Part shown: one piece after another, positions 37,958 to 48,019 of the stretch
Layout: every line of letters starts with the position of its first letter
Numbering within the stretch: position 1 is the first letter of the stretch
NCBI GenBank assembly: GCA_018398805.1
Contig: JAGFBZ010000258.1
Coordinates: 372,001 to 436,000, forward strand
Length of the DNA stretch: 64,000 nucleotides
Source of the DNA: Hirundichthys speculiger
Lineage: Eukaryota; Chordata; Actinopteri; Beloniformes; Exocoetidae
Reading direction: 5' to 3'
Position numbers and translations under genes: made by a program
Notes under the pieces: model-generated
Told to the model about the DNA's origin: nothing
The model's database searches: none
Seen by the model: the letters and a program-made list of their open reading frames with translations, nothing else

Positions 37958-37978
37958 ATGTGTGTGTGTGTGTGTGTG
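37958..37978. repeat. (GT)n microsatellite
   Basis: About ten GT units inside the putative first intron. Confidence 0.9.
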
Positions 37979-38400
37979 TCCTTATAACATAGGCATGTCT
38001 TGCGCTGTGCCTACTTGGGTATCCATGAGGCCTGACTGTCAAAACCTTTTATTCGTCTTTTCTCACCCAAAAACAGAGACTGGCTCAAGTTAGCGATCTA
38101 ACCGAGCGGGCCAATCAGGGTGTTTCGAGAGAAGTGTTGTTGCAGTGAGAAAGGATTAAAAACACACAAAATCCATGTGTATTCCAGAAGTTGAAATATA
38201 AGCGGACTGACCAGCGTGTAAGCATCTGTGTCCTGTTAGAGGGCTCGGAGGTTTACTGTACTGGTTCTGCAACCTAATCCCTCACACAAAAGCTCACATT
38301 AACATGCTGCGCGCAGCTTATCCAGGACTCTTTCATGAATACAAACATGCAGCGGCGTTCAGTCATGCTGCACGGTGGCCAGCAACCACGCATACATTCA

Positions 38401-38403
<3 letters not shown>

Positions 38404-38460
<57 letters not shown>
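38404..38460. repeat. (TA)n microsatellite
   Basis: About 24 perfect TA units followed by ATTATATATAG. Such a repeat can extrude as a cruciform and is expected to be length-polymorphic. Confidence 0.97.
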
Positions 38461-39421
38461 GTGCATATATCATGTGGAAGAAAGCTAAAAGAAATGCTAC
38501 AGATACGCTTTGAATATCACCCTTGTTGTGCTGTGAAATAAGGAATAAAATGCGGGAGTATCTCTGTTCCTTCGGTGTAGATCATCAAAAAACCACCATC
38601 AAAAGTCCAGATTTAGCATCAGAGTGAAATGTCAGTTTGCTGATGTGTCAGGTCAGTATATATAAAAATACGGCAGCTTCAGGGATATTGGTGCTGAGAG
38701 CCGTCTCATCCAGCAGTAAGTAGCAGCTAAGATGCTCACCAGAATTTTATCGGTGTGGCTTTCAGAGTTTGTGCTCCTGTGATGCTCTCAAGGCTTTTTC
38801 ACTCTATTATTATTGAATATCTTGGCAATTTTGGGTTTTGTGATTCTAATTAGAGATATTTAGCATTTCCTCCAGTTCGCACATACAAATGATCTCTGTG
38901 TACATCCAATTTTTGACATTTTTTAATGTTCAGATAAATAAAAGAGGCACCATAAGCATTCATTTATGGATATGAAATACTCTCATTTGAATTTTTTTTT
39001 AAACTACTTTAATCCTGTAAGGGTTTGCCGCATCAGATCTTCCTACTAAGCAATTACTTATCCAACTATTGTAAAGTACAAGAAAGAAGTTAATATAATT
39101 TCATCAGTATAAAAGCAGAAGATGTTATACACCAGACTAACTGAAATGGAAGGGTGCAAATCAAAGATGTCAGCAGCAAGGCTTTATCTGATGTTTGGCT
39201 TGACTTTGCACATATAAAAGAACCTCCAGTAGAGAATGTAAAGATTTATAATGGTGTCAAGTCGAGAGAGATAGATGGTTTGATGTTGTTTAAGTTCTCT
39301 GAGACGGTAGAGAACAGCTCCAACAGATGATGATGATAATTCCTGAGCTGCTGTGTCTTAATAAGCGTCATCGCGGTGTATTTCTCACCTCTTGACATCC
39401 CACCACCTGTCTTTCCAACAG

Positions 39422-39618
39422 CAACGGTACAGCTGGAAAAATGAACGGCGCACTGGAGCATTCGGACCAGCCAGATCCGGACGCCATCAAGATGTTCGTA
39501 GGGCAGATCCCGCGCTCTTGGTCGGAGAAGGAGCTGAAGGAGCTGTTTGAGCCGTACGGAGCTGTTTACCAGATTAACATCCTCCGAGACCGCAGCCAGA
39601 ACCCTCCACAGAGCAAAG
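39422..39618 (+). CDS. celf2: celf2 first common coding exon (start of RRM1)
   Basis: CELF2 is an RNA-binding protein that recognises GU-rich elements and controls alternative splicing, mRNA stability and translation in nucleus and cytoplasm. The exon runs from the AG at 39420-39421 to the donor AAAG|GTACTA. It encodes Asn-Gly-Thr-Ala-Gly-Lys and then, from the internal ATG at 39441, [16 protein letters not shown] and onward to PPQSK, ending one base into the next Gly codon. The RNP2 motif KMFVGQI and the helix region [15 protein letters not shown] mark the first half of RRM1. Residues Ile-Pro-Arg-Ser-Trp and Glu-Pro-Tyr-Gly-Ala-Val-Tyr-Gln favour CELF2 over CELF1 (which has Val-Pro-Arg-Thr-Trp and Glu-Gln-Tyr). 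Translation could begin at 39441, or upstream if a coding 5' exon such as 37577-37662 is spliced on. Only about 60 of roughly 500 residues are encoded here. Confidence 0.96.
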
Positions 39619-40984
39619 GTACTAACACACACACCGTATGTGATTCATGACGATCTGTCTTTCTTTCCGTTAGTTTTCCCTTCTTAACGTTCCTACCTGC
39701 ATAATTCTTATCCCTTGCTCCATACATCTACTCTTTTGTTTTCCCCCCTCACTTCCATCTTTTCCTTAATTATACTTGCAAATACGTCTTTTATACAACT
39801 GTTTTCTCTCCTTAGTTTTTCATCCTGTATTTTCTTCCCTGCATTTTTATTCGTCCTTTCCTTCCTCTCTCTGCCCCGAAGCTGCGATAATATGTATGAC
39901 AACACTGCATTGTTGCTATACGACGCACGTGCAAGATAAACAACCAACTATCCACATGAAAGCACAAAGTCATGAAAACTGGAAATTACATCCTCAGTTT
40001 TATGGTTAACATAACAGGACATCATTAAAAAAACACATCTGGACTTTCACCTGGTCTTAACTTTAAGTAAAAACAACCTTAGATGAACAATACGTGACAA
40101 CTCATTAATTAAAACAAAAGTAAAGCCAAAATACATAAGAAGAGAGTGGAAAACTACTTTCCATGATTTCATAGCTGTTGAATCACCTTCAGCAGCAGCA
40201 GAGGAATAGTTTTCTCTGTAATGAAACGTGTCGGTTTCTGATGACGTTTCATGGCAGAAAACTTCCAGAAGATAAACAAATGCTTCAGTTTTGGTTGTGT
40301 TTAAGCCCCATTAGGCATTTGTGGTAGTTTTTAATGCACAGAGCCGAAGCCAGGGAACTGAAGCCACCTGGTGTTCTAGTTCAGGGCTTTTCCAAGTTCA
40401 GAATATGAAGAGTTCAGTTCAATCCAGAAAAAGAAGAAGAAGAATACAGTCCAGAGTTTACCTCTGATGTCCACAAGGAAAAGAAACAGAAAATCTCAGT
40501 TTAGCATCTTTACCGTGGTTCTCTCCAGCTTTTATTTTCAAAACGTACACAGTTGCTACCAGCCAGATATTAGGGATTCAAACCTCCACAAAGCAGATGA
40601 CAACAGTCCAGTGAAGCAACAATTCACTTCCAGCTTGAGTAAATCCATCACCCCTGACAAAGGGAAAGGTACAGTTTGTTAAAAACTCACAACAGCAGAC
40701 TGAACAACTCACTGACAGGACTGTTCAGAACACAATAATGATGAAAAAGCTCCCACAGTGATTCTGTTCACCTCAGACGGTTCTGGAGCTGCCAGCAGCA
40801 GTCCCGGTCGCTTGTTTGAAATTGGCGCTGCCCTGTCATGTCACGACTGGATGATTGGAGCACCAAGACCACGAGTGTTTAACAGTAGAGCGGCGGTGGC
40901 GGCGCGGCAGGGTGGCGAAATTAGCTATCGAATGATGCAGCGCTTCTCGATACACTGCGGTGTCAAAGTATTTCAATCACAACC
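39619..40984 (+). other. celf2 large intron, first part
   Basis: The intron begins GTACTA. No exon or clear transposon is recognised up to the Tc1-like pseudogene. It has a pyrimidine-rich stretch at about 39658-39890 and a CpG-containing patch at about 40780-40920. Confidence 0.6.
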
Positions 40985-41433
40985 GGTTGGGCATTTTTGA
41001 CACCCAGCCTTCGTCCTATCTGTACACATGACATTGATCCAGATGTCTTGTGGTTTGATCAGACACAAGCTAAGCTGTCCTGCTGTGTTATTTTTAGAGA
41101 GAAGAATCTTTCTTCTTCCAGACTAACGGTTCTTCTCCAGTCTTTTTGCTCATGGTACGACCATGAGCTTCAACATGTAACATCCTAACTGAGATATGCA
41201 GAGTCTCAGATGGGTTTTTCCAACTTTTTTCATCTTTCAGCTTGTTGATATGTAAATTCCTAGAAAGATCAGCAGCTGTCTTGAATTTTTTTTCCACTTA
41301 TACAGAATATTTGTCACTGTAGTGTGACGGACTCCAAATTGTTTGGAAATGGGCTTATAGCCCTTCTCAGACTGATAGGTAGGCAACTGTTGTTTCTCTA
41401 AGATCTTTATTTTTATGTCTATCTCCTTGGCAT
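40985..41433 (-). pseudogene. Decayed Tc1-like transposase, N-terminal half
   Basis: Read on the minus strand from an ATG at 41433, the frame is broken early. Recognisable blocks then follow: YQSEKGYKPISKQFGVRHTT (paired-type helix-turn-helix of Tc1 transposases), VTNILYKWKK, a segment matching the linker LP-R-G, then ISVRMLHVEAHGRTMSKK and, near 41000-41062, IKPQDIWINVMCTDRTK, which matches the start of the catalytic domain around the first Asp (usual form NKPQDFWNNVLWTDETK). In-frame stops and frameshifts separate the blocks and the C-terminal catalytic part is missing. It lies antisense to celf2 inside its large intron. Terminal inverted repeats were not identified. Confidence 0.85.
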
Positions 41434-42715
41434 TGCATTAGTGCTCAGCTAGATGCTCCACACCAGTAAGTTACAGAAACCTCTCCTTTTATAGACTTCA
41501 TGATGACATATTAATCAAGTGCATTTCATTAGCAGCAATCAGCTGCTTCTATTCTTCTTAATTCCTTCGGAAACAACAAGTCTGTTCTCAGTTTCCTCTA
41601 AACTCCTTCAGAACTATGGTGTAGTCTTTTAAAAATGACGACATGGTGTAACATTGCCATCTGAGGTTGTATTAGCCTTACCTTTGAGTTGAAAGAAGGT
41701 GTATTTTCTATTAAATATTGTAAAAATTACAGACATTGATTGATCCAGATGTCGAGAAACAAAACACTAAGTCACTTGTACCCTCACAGGGACGTACAGC
41801 AGCCTCGTTGAAAGGGTCGTCTCAGCTGTGCAATGCCAGAACAAATGATATATGTGCAAAATTACACAAGCAAACATACATTTCATGCACCATTTGAAGA
41901 CAAAGACTCAGTCTGCCAGACTCACACAGTCAATTGTGTGAAAGTGCATGATTTACAGCTATTTTCTTCAATTTGCTTTTCTTTTTTTTTTCTTCTTTGA
42001 TTAATTCATCAAGTGTGAAAGCAAACAATAGAGACAGAAACAACCAACGCGCAGACAATAGTGTTGCCATATTAGCAGGCATCAGCCGGGGTGGGCGCTG
42101 ATGACACTCCTGATGAGACATGGAGAGTGGGAGGAAAGTAAAGAGAGAGAATGAGAGGATGACAGGAAGGGAGACGCGTCGCTTCCATCTCGCTCTAAAG
42201 CACATTTTCAAGTTCCAGAGTGTCTCTTGAAACAAAATATGAATCAGGGAGGATGAAGTGTTGGAAGGCATTAAATACTCCTAGAACTGAATCAAGGAGT
42301 TCTGATTTCCGTGCAGGCTCATCTCATAATACTTGTCCGTTCTTGATTAGGCTTTATTGTTCCAACAAATGCTAATAAATTCAAAAAGTCAACCAGCATA
42401 CAAAATATAAAAGAAATGGTCAAGCAGTTCATTGAAATGGCATAAAACAACAGATAGGCCTGTATGCACTCACACATGCAGACCTTAAAACTATTTCTAA
42501 AGGGGTTTTTAAAGAAAAGAAAATGCAGATATTTAAGAACAGAGAAACCTCTCCAGCTGATGAGCACGGTGGTGTGTTAATCATGCTCTGGAGTCATGTG
42601 ACACAGAAGACACTTCAGTGTTAGCTGGAATAAGGAGCTCTCTTAATTGCCATTGAAATCCAGACATAAACATCAGTCTGCAAAAAAAGCTGAATATAAA
42701 AAAAAGATTACGTCT
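41434..42715 (+). other. celf2 large intron, sequence between Tc1 remnant and hAT element
   Basis: Sequence near 41434-41640 is probably the remaining terminal part of the Tc1 copy. The rest shows no recognised feature. Confidence 0.45.
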
Positions 42716-42830
42716 GTGACAAGTAGGGATGCACATGGTTAACCGTTTAACCGTTAACCGATAACAGTAACTCTAACCGATTAATACTAACGGTCAATTT
42801 AGTTTTTAAGCTACGTAATTCAATCAACTC

Positions 42831-43076
42831 ATGGGGGCGTGTCGACAGGTGCAACAGGCCTCTGATTGGTCAATTCTACATCTGCGTAGAAAAGAGCACG
42901 TCATTGAAAAAATGAGGAAGTACCCACATCTGTACGATTCTGGTTCTCCACACTACAAAGACAGCACATATTCTAGTAATTCATGGAGGGAGATTGCGAT
43001 GAATGTGGGTCTGGATACGGCCGAGACAGTGAGGAAGTGGAAAAACGCAAGAGATACGTTTAGTAAGTTTAGCTAG
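42831..43076 (+). CDS. MADF-domain ORF inside hAT element
   Basis: An 81-residue ORF (ATG to TAG) inside the hAT element. From about residue 24, EKMRKYPHLYDSGSPHYKDS, then NSWREIAMNVGLD and VRKWKNARDTFSKF, match the MADF (Myb/SANT-like) DNA-binding domain, with its spaced tryptophans and tyrosines, almost complete. MADF proteins bind DNA or bridge proteins; in transposons such domains are best known from the second protein of PIF/Harbinger elements. Its reading frame is uninterrupted, although the neighbouring transposase is reduced to a scrap. Whether it is expressed is unknown. It may be the N-terminal domain of a longer fusion transposase whose middle is deleted, or a captured domain. Confidence 0.6.
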   Translation: MGACRQVQQASDWSILHLRRKEHVIEKMRKYPHLYDSGSPHYKDSTYSSNSWREIAMNVGLDTAETVRKWKNARDTFSKFS

Positions 43077-43161
43077 TTCGTGATTGTCGCTCTTGCGTTG
43101 TGGCGTGGAATAACATAGCGGAGACCGCGCTAGTATAAATCAAAAGTGACGGCGGCATCTC

Positions 43162-43257
43162 TGCGACAAGCTGAGTGTACACGGGGAAGTGTCCACATGC
43201 GTCCACGACAACGCACGCAACATCGCGGCAGCCAACCTTCCCGGACTTATCGGTTAA
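43162..43257 (+). pseudogene. hAT transposase core remnant
   Basis: The frame reads CDKLSVHGEVSTCVHDNARN then IAAANLPGLIG and a stop. CVHDNARNI-A-AN-PGL is the signature around the second catalytic Asp of hAT/ZBED-type transposases (usual form VTTCVHDNARNIAAAN). It is in a different frame from the MADF ORF, and the flanking transposase is gone. This fixes the coding strand of the parent element as +, the same as the MADF ORF. Confidence 0.8.
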
Positions 43258-43332
43258 CGGTTAATTATCGTTAAAGGGTGTCGGTTAACGGTCATAAAAA
43301 AAAAATCCAAAATGTGCATCCCTAGTGACAAG

Positions 43333-46300
43333 GGAACATCAGCGACTTCTAGAAGTACACATTTGAGCTTCCCCAAGATAGACATAATGGAGAATCTGTA
43401 GACGGACTTAAAAAAAAATCGCATCTCTCAGAGCTAAGAGTCTTTCGCTGGAAAAAAGTTACCAAACAAGAAGTGAAAGATACTTTATTGGCCAGAAAAA
43501 AAAAAAGTGATGCTTGCCAAAGCACTGACCATGCAGAGAAGTGCCTAAAATATTCATCCTCAATTTTATGCCTTTTGGAAATCAGGTCATCTTTTACTTG
43601 CTTCAGCCTCAGACATGCTTTTCTCTCTCCTCACTTTCAACCTGCATTTCTCTGATATTTATTCCAGGATTTTATTTTTCACTGTTGTTCTGTCTGAATC
43701 TGGTTTATATTAAAGCTTTCCCCAGAGGAGCACAGGACCTAATTTTGCTGGAGAGGCAGACAGCGATGCATTCTGAGCACCGCCACATATTTGGGAGCTA
43801 AATTTAATTTTCAACGGATAATAGGTTTGACCATCACTTTTCTGCACGTTCACCTCAGTCTTCCTCTGATTGCGCTCCCTCCTTCTCCTTTCCTCTGATT
43901 GAGAGCTAAATGAGCTTATGAAAACCTTGAGACAGCAGTCTTCAGTGATTCAAAACTCATTTATGGACACCGACGCACTTGTCACGCACTTTGAGAATCG
44001 TTGTGTTTGGCCTTGAGACTCTTTCTCTCTGCACCAGTCTTCGTTTTCCTCTGCCATCTCAGAGGGTGGGGCCGCCTCCTCCGTTGGCTTCAGCACCCTC
44101 AAATCTCCTGCTCCATCTTCACTTCTCCATGAAATGAGTTGTTTTTATGGTTGATGAGCCAAACGCATCACTCATCGTTGGATAAAAGAAGCACAGCTAG
44201 CGATCACGCCTGTCGTTGTGCTGCTCAAAGTGACAGTCCTCCTCTGCACGCCTCATCTTTCTCTGTGCAGTCGCTCTCTCTGTGCTGTGAGGTGGAGTGT
44301 ATTAGGAGGAAATGTAGCATTTGATTGGGCTCTTTTTGTCCTTGTTATGCACAGTCTTTGAGCACCATTGTTTTTCTCAGAGTTAGCCAACCCTCCTGGC
44401 CTCATCTGCACCCTCACAGCTTTCTGGCTTCCCCGTTGAAATTTCACCGACGTCAGGGAAACTGGCCTCTGTTGCCTCGATGTGTTTATTTTAAATTAGC
44501 CCCAGTGTTGTTTCGGAAAGATCTCGCCCATTTGGGGCAAATAAGCCCGCTCTAAAGTCCCAGCGGTGACCCAGAAGCGCTTTTTTCCCCCCCTCCTTTC
44601 TTTTTAAAGTGGCAGCTTGGATTCAAAGAAGCTTGTTAGTTGCACCGAGACACCAAGAAGTTTCACAGCTATAGCTATAAACCATCTTTTTTTCCCCCTC
44701 TTTTGTTTTCAGACCCTCCAGTTGAAGCTTCAGCACAAAATAAAAACAAAATAAACAGATAAATCCAAATTAATGATGGCAAGAGCACTCATGGAAACAC
44801 TATGGATAATAACTTTCACCGAAAACTTGGAAGCGCGAGATAACTTTTGTGTGATAACTTGGTCTAAACATTTTTTTAAAAGCCGGGTATGTTAGTCTGT
44901 GGTGCATGATCCATAAGAGACAGAGATACGTCTTTGGTTTTATCCTCAAAGTATCATTTTATTTGAAGAATGCTTTTGATTCCAGCTCCTTTAAGGGAGT
45001 CAGAGGTCAATGAAATGCTCTTTGACAACGTCCAACAATCAGAATTATTATCCCCACACTGATTAAACTCTTTAAACTAATCACCATTTGAAATGAAAAA
45101 TTTATAAGGATACTTTGAAGCCTTAAGTGGCTTAGATGTAACTGTACACTTTTGCATCATTTAGTATTCGTGGAGCTGTGAATATCCAAACTGCTCGTTG
45201 GCGCTCGTCTACGGCTGAGATGAGGCTTATCTGCCGTTCCAGCGAGGCATATAGACCGCCGGTCATCCGGGGCAGCTGTGGTTTTTCTAAGCAGCGGAGG
45301 AAACCCCAGGGCTTCATTTGTAATTTAGGAGCTCCCAGAACACAGAGAGGGTCTGCTTCAGCCAATTAACCCTCGTCTGTTTCTGCTTTTGTTTTCTACC
45401 TCGATGCGACACATGAGACCGTTGCAGGCAAAACAAGCTGACCGGAGTTAACCAGCGCTGATCCTGCAGTTTATGCAGTTTACCGCTAATGAGCATAAAC
45501 TAAAATCCTCACACTGAAACGCAAGTAAAAAATGAGTGCACACACATCTGAGCCTCCCGTGTGGGTTTGTGTTTTTTTTTGTTAGCACGCAGCTAACAAT
45601 GTGTTAGTTAACGTTAGATGAATCTTGACAGAACTGTTCCCGGGTTTGTTATGTATGAAACACACTTTGAGTCAGTGATTTGGAGATCGTCATTGTGTAA
45701 TGGTCCGTAGTAAATGTGTTAGGGTAATGTGGAAAAAGTTGTTTCAAGGGCTGCTTTGAAGTCAGTGCAGGGGTTTGCAGAGCTTCGCCGAGCACAGGAG
45801 GAGTGTTAAGGAGGGAAAAAAAAAAAGTACACGCCGGTCAGACGCCAACTGCATTGTGGTGTTAGTTTTGCCTGGAGTGCTGAGCAGCTGATCAGAGAGC
45901 AAATGATCATGAAGGTGTAGGTGTATCAGCAAGGGCCAGCACACTTTGTACGGGGTACAGAGACCCCATCTGTTTTAGGTCATTGATCACTTGTATGGGC
46001 GTGCTTAGAAGAAAGTCATAACGTGTTTTTAAACTAGTGCACCTTACTTGAGAGGTGGACATGTTCAGTCAAGCCGTGGTGTCAGGTTCCTTTCTTAAAT
46101 GATCATGTGAGACAGGTGCTGAGTGGTTTGTGCAAATTCAAAGTCTGCTTTGGTTGCGTCTTTCAATTTTCGAAATCAGCTGACTCAGTTAAACAGAATC
46201 CATCACTCAGTTCTGAAGGTAAACCTTTCTCTTCTTTCATTTCATTCTAGTAACATTTAAGAGTTGTAAAAATATGACTTTAAATCAGATTTGAGCAGGC

Positions 46301-46410
46301 ATTTGACAACTATGGATATTTGAATGATTTATTAAAAGAACCTGAAGATAAAATCCAAGACTTGATATTTACTGGGAGCTAAACCACAGCACTGAACGTA
46401 AAAGCAGCAG
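43333..46410 (+). other. celf2 large intron, 43.3-46.4 kb
   Basis: About 3 kb with no recognised exon or mobile element. It contains C/T-rich stretches (44270-44285, 44580-44610) and A runs (43498-43507, 45817-45828). Confidence 0.5.
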
Positions 46411-47104
46411 GTTGATATTAGGGCTGGGTTAAACGATTATTTTTGTAATCGATTAATCTAGAAAATAGTTTTTCGATGCATCGATTAATCTAACGATTCA
46501 TTTTTAAATCCGATTCGATTCGATTTCGATTCGATTATCGATTATCTCCCCATAATTTGACCTATATAGCAATTAATGCAAATTTATCTCCATGAATAAA
46601 ACAAATTTCTTCTTTCAAGTTCAAAAATGAATTATATTGAACAATACAACAATAAAGTGCACACAGTTATAGTGCAATGGAATCCTATAATAAAAAATAA
46701 TAAAATTAAACTTTCCTTCAATAAATAAAACTGCAAAAAACACACTCTGAACCAAAATCTTATCAACATAAAATAAATAAAAAATAACAGCAGCAGTGAC
46801 AGCTGCAATTTACAAAACAACACAATGTGTGACAGCAGCAACTTAGCCTAATCATTTAAATCTGTGAAATAAATAACAAATAAATTCAAGTATTAGGCCT
46901 ATTACTGTTAAGTGAACAGTAGTTTAACTTTTAGTAGTTAGGATGCTCTCAGTAAGTGCAGCAGCCTCCTGGGGGGTGTTTTTTTTTTCATCTGATAGTA
47001 CAAACTTTTCTGCTTATCCCTGTTCCTGAAAACATAAATCACAAACATAGTGCACAGGTTAATAAAAATATATACTTCTAAATGATCTGCCCATACCAAT
47101 AAAG

Positions 47105-47105
<1 letters not shown>

Positions 47106-47155
<50 letters not shown>
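47106..47155. repeat. (AAT)n microsatellite
   Basis: About 16 perfect AAT units inside the hAT element at 46419-48011. On the reverse strand it produces a run of Tyr codons that should not be taken as a gene. Confidence 0.97.
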
Positions 47156-47157
<2 letters not shown>

Positions 47158-47260
47158 ATCAACCTAAAAGTTGAAAGTTAAACTAACTTTAGCGTGTATT
47201 TGAGGAGTGTGTGTCTGTGTCAGTTAAAAAAAAGTGTGTCAGCAAGAGGCCAGTGTGTGA

Positions 47261-47546
47261 TAGAGATGCGCGGATGAACCGTGCACCCGCGGGCGGAGCG
47301 GAGAATCCGCATATCGGGCGGATGACTCGTCAAAAAATAATACTTTAATTAAATTCGGGCGGGTTGCGGTTGAAGCACTCAAATAATAATAATAAGAAAA
47401 AATATTTTACATATTATTAAAAAGGATGGCGGGTCGGTTCGGTTTTGAAAATTGGTAAAAAAAACGTTCCTGCAAATGGATAGCGGGCGGATAGAGATTT
47501 TAAGAAGCGGTTGCGGGTTAAAATATACGTCATCCGCGCATCTCTA
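47261..47546. mobile_element. Nested hAT MITE
   Basis: A 286-bp element with 17-bp perfect terminal inverted repeats TAGAGATGCGCGGATGA and an 8-bp target duplication GTGTGTGA (47253-47260 and 47547-47554). The interior is rich in GCGGGCGGAT/GCGGGT motifs, which are CpG-rich compared with the surrounding AT-rich DNA. There is no ORF. It is inserted within the larger hAT element, so it is younger than that insertion. Confidence 0.92.
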
Positions 47547-47689
47547 GTGTGTGAGGGGCGTGTGTGTGTGTTTAAGTGGGCACATGTTCTGTGTGTGCGA
47601 GGCTGGAGCACAAGTTACGTGGTGCGGTTTGGATGAATGACGGGGTTAATCACCGCAAACAAGGAAAGAAAAAAAAGTTGAAAACTTAC

Positions 47690-47911
47690 GGCGTCTTCTC
47701 CTCCACACAAGCAGCTCCCGCGTGCCTCTTTTCAAGGTGCTGGTGCATCGCGGTAGTGCTTTTATGATATGCCATCTCTATTTTTGCACAGGTCACAGAC
47801 CACCGAATCGTTCCCTTTAGGTGTAAAGTACTCCCATAGTTTTGACATCCTGTTACGAGATAGCTTCTTCTCCCCCGACTCGCTGCTACTCGATGCCGCG
47901 GCCGCCGCCAT
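47690..47911 (-). pseudogene. ZBED-type hAT transposase first exon, frameshifted
   Basis: From an ATG at 47911 on the minus strand the frame reads MAAAAASSSSESGEKKLSRN then SKLWEYFTPKGNDSVVCDLC, the first half of a BED zinc finger. A one-base length change in a T run at 47780-47785 breaks the frame. The second half, AYHKSTTAMHQHLEKRHAG with the His residues of the finger, continues in the next frame. The open part ends at a good splice donor, GCC|GTAAGT (minus strand, donor at 47684-47689), suggesting the parent transposase gene had an intron after this exon. The catalytic exons are not in the element. Confidence 0.85.
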
Positions 47912-48019
47912 TTTTTGATTCTGAGTGACGACGCATCGACGTGCAGATTTTGCGTCGACGTATTTTTTGCGTCGACGTAATCGATGACGTCGACGCGTCG
48001 TCCCAGCCCTAGTTGATAT

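Larger units (their letters stand above)
37663..39421 (+). other. Putative celf2 intron after the alternative first exon
   Basis: This 1759-bp stretch runs from the GT at 37663 to the AG at 39420-39421. The acceptor is preceded by CACCACCTGTCTTTCCAACAG, a good polypyrimidine tract. It contains a (GT)n repeat at 37958-37978 and the TA repeat at 38404-38460. No other coding sequence was seen. Confidence 0.55.
42724..43324. mobile_element. Internally deleted hAT element with MADF ORF
   Basis: A 601-bp element with 13-bp terminal inverted repeats TAGGGATGCACAT and a perfect 8-bp target duplication GTGACAAG (42716-42723 and 43325-43332), the hallmark of the hAT superfamily. Subterminal regions are packed with AACCGTTAACCG / CGGTTAACGGTTAA motifs, which are likely transposase-binding repeats. 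Inside are an 81-codon ORF with a MADF domain (42831-43076) and a short hAT transposase remnant (about 43162-43257). Most of the transposase is deleted, so mobility would need a helper in trans. It sits in the celf2 large intron. The perfect target duplication suggests a fairly recent insertion. Confidence 0.93.
46419..48011. mobile_element. hAT element with BED-finger exon
   Basis: A 1593-bp element with TAGGGCTGGG / CCCAGCCCTA ends and a perfect 8-bp target duplication GTTGATAT (46411-46418 and 48012-48019). The left subterminal part is rich in ATCGATTA/GATTCGATT motifs and the right one in GTCGACG motifs (47935-48000). It keeps the first exon of a ZBED-type transposase on the minus strand (47690-47911) but no catalytic core, so it is non-autonomous. 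It was later hit by a second hAT insertion at 47261-47546 and carries an AAT repeat at 47106-47155. It lies in the celf2 large intron. Confidence 0.93.
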
